Of a stretch of 64,000 bases of DNA, positions 62,753 through 64,000 are shown piece after piece. The notes under the pieces were generated by a model that saw only the letters and a program-made list of their open reading frames with translations, did no database searches and was not told the DNA's origin. The stretch is from the NCBI RefSeq assembly GCF_000151665.1, contig NW_013171827.1:1137066-1201065 (forward strand), read 5' to 3'. Made by a program: the position numbers and the translations under genes. Origin of the DNA: Blastocystis hominis. Taxonomy: Eukaryota > Sar > Bigyra > Opalinata > Blastocystidae. The number at the start of each line of letters is the position of its first letter. The stretch's first letter is position 1.

Positions 62753-64000
62753 CTATCCACAATACATACCTTGATCTCCAGATACATTGGGTTCTTCATG
62801 GTTCTCGGCTGAAGCTTCTTCAGTTTTATTCATACAGGTTCCTTTACTACTCTCATCTACTGTACTAGATTGTGTTGTTGCCGAGGATGATTCATCACTT
62901 TTTTCATCACTTGGGGTAACATCTTTCGTATTGTCTGTCACATCGTTAGTCAAATTATCTGATTGCAATTTATTATCACTAATTGGCATAATACTCAATT
63001 CCTTTTGCTCAATACTCTTTTGTTTTAATTCTTCTAGCAGTTTTGGCAGTTTCTCTAGTTGTTCCTGTATTTCGTTGTAATAGGAATAAAATCCATTAAC
63101 ATATTTTAATAACAGCTCAATGAAATAATCTAATTGTGGATAACTTGAACTACCATCAATTCCTAATGGAAGTACTTCAGAAAAAAACATTGATAATCCC
63201 CTTTGAATAGATGCTATTTGCTGTAGTTTAGACATATGAAAACTGCTGTTATTTTCACTTTGATTCTGTTTCTGATTCTGATTTTCGCTCTGGTCTTGTG
63301 TATGATACTGATCATGGTCTTGGTCTTGGTCCTGATCTTTCTCCAGCTTTAGGGGAATACATTGTTGTAATTCAAATACTAACGTCAAATAGTGAGATGT
63401 TTCATTCATTTCATAAAACCGAAATGAGAGTAGTTTTTGTAGAGTTTTTAACTCATTAAGATAGTTATCAATATTATATTTACTGTAATAGTATTTTATT
63501 GTATCCCTTAATTCTTCAATTCGAGAATAGATAGAAATCCTATTTTTCTTATAATATTGTAATAGATATAGAATTTCCTTGTAAGGAATAGTGGACTCAC
63601 TTCCAGATTGTTGAAGTTCCAATTGTTGTAGCATTGGTAATAATTGTTCTTGAATGTCTAGTAAATTGTTGCCTGTATCATATTTCTTTAGTTCTCGTAA
63701 TTGATCATCTAGGTTTTTTGATAATTCCTCAATAGTCCGGTAATAATATTTTCTTTTTTTGTAATATTCATTTTTAAGTTCATCTATTTGATTTCGAATC
63801 TGATAACATAGTGAATCTTTGTCATAATAATATAATTGTAATCTTTTATATAATTCCGATTCTAGATATGATTTGTGTTCGTGCATTAGTTGTTGAAGAT
63901 TTCCTACAAGTTGTGTATAATTCTCATTACTCTTTTGCTGCTGTTGTTGCAGTAATTGCTGTTGCAGTAATTGTTGCTGCAGTTGTTGTTGTCGTTCTTC
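62753..64000 (-). CDS. AT-rich gene for a Gln/Tyr/Asn-rich coiled-coil protein (5' end outside window)
   Basis: The frame enters from the right edge with a poly-Gln stretch (QQQLQQQLLQQQ) and runs over 1.2 kb with no intron. It contains tyrosine/lysine-rich helices (LYKRLQLYYYDKDSLCYQI, NEYYKKRKYYYRTIEELSKN, LYLLQYYKKNRISIYSRIEE), a DQDQDQDHDQYHTQ run, QNQKQNQSENNSS, more helix and a disordered Ser/Asp/Glu tail (SDESSSATTQSSTVDESSK) ending at TAG 62753. Base use is strongly AT-biased, unlike the GC-rich third positions of genes at 14-57 kb. Family not recognised. The coiled-coil with low-complexity prion-like parts suggests a structural or condensate-forming role, but that is only inference. 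Confidence 0.65.
   Translation of the reverse strand, partial: EERQQQLQQQLLQQQLLQQQQQKSNENYTQLVGNLQQLMHEHKSYLESELYKRLQLYYYDKDSLCYQIRNQIDELKNEYYKKRKYYYRTIEELSKNLDDQLRELKKYDTGNNLLDIQEQLLPMLQQLELQQSGSESTIPYKEILYLLQYYKKNRISIYSRIEELRDTIKYYYSKYNIDNYLNELKTLQKLLSFRFYEMNETSHYLTLVFELQQCIPLKLEKDQDQDQDHDQYHTQDQSENQNQKQNQSENNSSFHMSKLQQIASIQRGLSMFFSEVLPLGIDGSSSYPQLDYFIELLLKYVNGFYSYYNEIQEQLEKLPKLLEELKQKSIEQKELSIMPISDNKLQSDNLTNDVTDNTKDVTPSDEKSDESSSATTQSSTVDESSKGTCMNKTEEASAENHEEPNVSGDQGMYCG

Noticed and set aside
62662-62868. 68-codon plus-strand frame with a hydrophobic stretch
   Set aside because: Overlaps the 3' part of the minus Q-rich gene; no supporting signal.
1-64000. tRNA, rRNA or snRNA genes
   Set aside because: Scanned for T-loop (GGTTCGA-type) with matching arms and for rRNA cores; hits such as GGTTCGA near 39173 and 56210 lie in or near coding sequence and lack paired stems. 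None accepted.
1-64000. Bacterial or organellar origin and operon organisation
   Set aside because: Spliceosomal introns, SCF/proteasome/SNARE/SCYL1/Pescadillo genes and 3'-end motifs show eukaryotic nuclear DNA.

Overview
This is nuclear DNA of a protist with a very compact genome. The best fit is the intestinal stramenopile Blastocystis, or a close relative. Three things support this. (1) Nearly every gene is cut by tiny GT-AG introns, mostly 28-34 nt, and the reading frame is restored exactly when they are removed. (2) The 8-mer TGTTTGTT lies about 4-55 nt downstream of most stop codons on either strand. (3) At least four well-supported genes (HEAT-like 24153-25682, SKP1 44239-44855, HSP70-like 49558-51143, acyl-CoA synthetase 54018-56166) reach this motif without an encoded stop. 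That is the signature of stop codons completed by mRNA polyadenylation, described for Blastocystis. No rRNA, tRNA, transposon, CRISPR or bacterial operon was seen.

Layout. 0-7 kb: end of an unknown gene, a CUE/SMR no-go-decay-type nuclease, a WD40-like protein, a divergent organelle-targeted PRPP synthetase, and a CD2BP2/Lin1 GYF splicing protein. 7-14 kb: an ER-type Qa-SNARE (syntaxin-18-like), an ABHD17-like depalmitoylase, a HEATR3/Syo1-like ribosomal-protein chaperone, a Stc1-like zinc-finger protein, and a type I membrane protein with a repetitive acidic/basic tail. 14-24 kb: a giant N-myristoylation-type coiled-coil protein, an ML/NPC2 lipid-binding protein, and a SCYL1-like pseudokinase. 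24-38 kb: two unknown helical proteins, cytosolic PheRS beta, a UBL-plus-LRR protein, several unknown genes, a HAD phosphatase and a large helical protein. 38-43 kb: a seven-transmembrane receptor spliced in frame to an inositol-polyphosphate-4-phosphatase-like domain. 43-64 kb: proteasome beta5, SKP1, a LARGE-type glycosyltransferase, a GH35 beta-galactosidase, an HSP70-like protein, Pescadillo, a long-chain acyl-CoA synthetase, an EH-domain endocytic protein, an MFS transporter, a coiled-coil protein, and an AT-rich Q-rich gene running off the right edge.

Neighbours are functionally unrelated, as expected for eukaryotic gene order. Themes recur: membrane traffic (syntaxin, SCYL1, EH protein, ABHD17), ribosome biogenesis (Pescadillo, Syo1-like), protein turnover (SKP1, proteasome beta5) and lipid/phosphoinositide metabolism. 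The most unusual items are the 7TM-INPP4 fusion (a GPCR-bigram type protein), the polyadenylation-dependent stops, the palindromic TGTTTGTT/AACAAACA elements shared by convergent genes, and the membrane-anchored divergent PRPP synthetase. Exon boundaries below were inferred by eye from frame and GT-AG rules. Gene spans are firm where homology is strong and approximate at many 5' ends.
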